Assembly (NCBI GenBank): GCA_009778055.1
Contig: WRKN01000149.1
Span: forward strand, 1 to 6,304
Length of the DNA stretch: 6,304 bases
Direction: 5' to 3'
From: Synergistaceae bacterium
GTDB taxonomy: Bacteria > Synergistota > Synergistia > Synergistales > Aminobacteriaceae
The notes below the pieces were generated by a model that was not told where the DNA came from, made no database searches, and was given only the letters and a program-made list of their open reading frames with translations. Numbering within the stretch: position 1 is the first letter of the stretch; each line of letters begins with the position of its first letter. Shown here one piece after another: positions 5,813 through 6,304 of the stretch. The position numbers were made by a program, and so were the translations under genes.

Positions 5813-6086
5813 ATATTTCCACCCCCCGGTCAAGCACGATAGGAACGAGGAAACCATTATCTTCGATTCGGATCACGTCGACAGTCTTTCCATTTAGTTC
5901 GTCGGCCCAAAGGAGACGATCCCAGAAGTCGTGATAGTCGTCCGAAGACAAGCCCCCCACCGCGAGATCAATATCACCGGCCTCGCCCTCCGACATTGTA
6001 AGGCACGATCCGAATAGCAGTACGCGCGAGGCTCCGTACTCTTCCGCTGTGGCTCTGATGAAATTTAGGCTGGTGTCATAAAGCAT
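5769..6086 (-). CDS. MNT-type minimal nucleotidyltransferase, antitoxin-like
   Basis: The 105-residue protein carries the complete minimal nucleotidyltransferase signature. LLFGSC (23-28) provides G26-S27, followed after exactly ten residues by DID (38-40), the GSX10DXD metal-binding motif. A third acidic residue is D70 in KTVDVIRIED. This is the pol-beta superfamily fold of MntA-like antitoxins, which in studied cases transfer AMP to a HEPN toxin; other stand-alone members are uncharacterised. The ATG at 6086 is chosen because GGAGGAGA (complement of 6095-6102) ends 8 nt upstream. A GTG at 6104 would add six residues but would place that site inside the gene. The tail after IYVAE (ERSKTVTLGCV) is encoded in the overlap with the next gene and is not typical of the family. 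It is cytoplasmic, and an operon with the overlapping gene is likely. Confidence 0.85.
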   Translation of the reverse strand: MLYDTSLNFIRATAEEYGASRVLLFGSCLTMSEGEAGDIDLAVGGLSSDDYHDFWDRLLWADELNGKTVDVIRIEDNGFLVPIVLDRGVEIYVAERSKTVTLGCV

Positions 6087-6094
6087 TATCAACG

Positions 6095-6102
6095 TCTCCT
6101 CC
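6095..6102 (-). promoter_or_regulatory. Ribosome binding site deciding the nucleotidyltransferase start
   Basis: GGAGGAGA on the minus strand, 8 nt before the ATG at 6086. It supports ATG 6086 over the upstream in-frame GTG at 6104. Confidence 0.6.
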
Positions 6103-6121
6103 ACTCTAAGGAATCCGCTTC

Positions 6122-6127
6122 ATTATA
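6122..6127 (-). promoter_or_regulatory. TATAAT -10 box of the nucleotidyltransferase pair
   Basis: A perfect TATAAT on the minus strand lies 36 nt before the ATG at 6086. The -35 region at 17 nt spacing reads TGCTGG, a poor match, and falls in the 5' arm of the neighbouring hairpin. The pair may have its own weak promoter, or be read from the upstream gene 75 nt away. Confidence 0.4.
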
Positions 6128-6141
6128 TCCTGCCTCTCATA

Positions 6142-6177
6142 GCCCCAGCAGTATTCTTCTGCTAGGGGCCGCTTTTT
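6142..6177 (+). terminator. Terminator-like hairpin, oriented on the plus strand
   Basis: GCCCC-AGCAG (6142-6151) pairs with CTGCT-A-GGGGC (6159-6169), giving a ten-pair stem with one bulged A and a seven-base loop, followed by CGC and five T (6173-6177). The T run lies only on the plus strand, yet no plus-strand gene precedes it here. On the minus strand the stem overlaps the stop codon of the upstream gene and has no T tail. It could stop antisense transcription, or be a processing or stabilising hairpin for the minus-strand message. Confidence 0.35.
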
Positions 6178-6304
6178 CTCTCCCCGGATACTTTGCCTTC
6201 GACGCTCTGCGCCGTGACGCCGGTGACTTCGATCCCTTTTTCCGACAGGAAAGAGGCAATCTCTCTCCCCGTTTTATCGGAAATAATCTTTACCTCAAGA
6301 ACTC
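6162..6304 (-). CDS. C-terminal end of an unidentified protein, N-terminus outside the window
   Basis: An open minus-strand frame enters from the right edge and ends at TAG (complement of 6162-6164), giving 46 visible residues. These include VLEVKIISDKTGREIASFL and then SEKGIEVTGVTAQSVEGKV, followed by a short basic tail SGERKSGP. The strand-helix-strand pattern (VKIIS, helix, KGIEVTGVTAQ) loosely recalls the small C-terminal domains of DUF2179/DUF5698-type membrane proteins, but this is a weak impression from few residues. If that were right, the expected final strand and helix would be missing and the gene would be truncated. The function is left open. The nucleotidyltransferase pair follows 75 nt downstream on the same strand. 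Confidence 0.55.
   Translation of the reverse strand, partial: VLEVKIISDKTGREIASFLSEKGIEVTGVTAQSVEGKVSGERKSGP

Noticed and set aside
6087..6104. GTG start at 6104 for the nucleotidyltransferase
   Set aside because: It would put the strong GGAGGAGA site within the coding sequence, and nothing like a ribosome binding site precedes it.

Overview
The window looks like an ordinary chromosomal stretch from an anaerobe-like bacterium with clear AGGAGG-type Shine-Dalgarno sites and a base composition somewhat above 50% GC by eye. It has soluble PAS/GAF hybrid sensor kinases, a DRTGG-domain protein and an exported type I binding protein. Synergistota, Negativicutes/Clostridia or spirochaetes are all possible. 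Nothing in the sequence fixes the phylum, so this is inference only. No rRNA, tRNA, CRISPR array, transposase or integrase is visible.

Layout. Positions 1-1093 (minus) hold the N-terminal 364 codons of a PAS-GAF signalling protein whose C-terminus lies beyond the left edge. A 147-bp divergent promoter region follows. A plus-strand operon (1241-2949) then encodes an exported periplasmic-binding-protein-like protein, a DRTGG-domain protein and a 48-residue small protein. It meets, tail to tail with a 17-bp overlap, a minus-strand gene (2933-5392) for a cytoplasmic GAF-PAS-histidine kinase with a degenerate and an intact receiver domain. The kinase has a good promoter (5433-5461) whose start region carries a perfect 16-bp palindrome. 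Between the kinase and the next operon lies a ~119-bp fold-back repeat element (5476-5594). Further right, on the minus strand, are a MNT-type minimal nucleotidyltransferase (5769-6086) and an overlapping small protein (5579-5812), arranged like a toxin-antitoxin pair although the partner has no recognisable HEPN motif. The right edge holds the last 46 codons of another minus-strand gene, with a hairpin over its stop codon.

How the parts may work together. Two soluble multi-domain sensors flank a small operon with one exported solute-binding-like protein, but no permease or ATPase gene. A sensory rather than transport role for that binding protein is possible but unproven. The nucleotidyltransferase pair looks like an independent accessory module, and the fold-back repeat reaches into the last codons of its downstream gene. 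I see no wholly new system. The best candidates for follow-up are the nucleotidyltransferase/small-protein pair, the palindromic control region of the kinase and the fold-back element.
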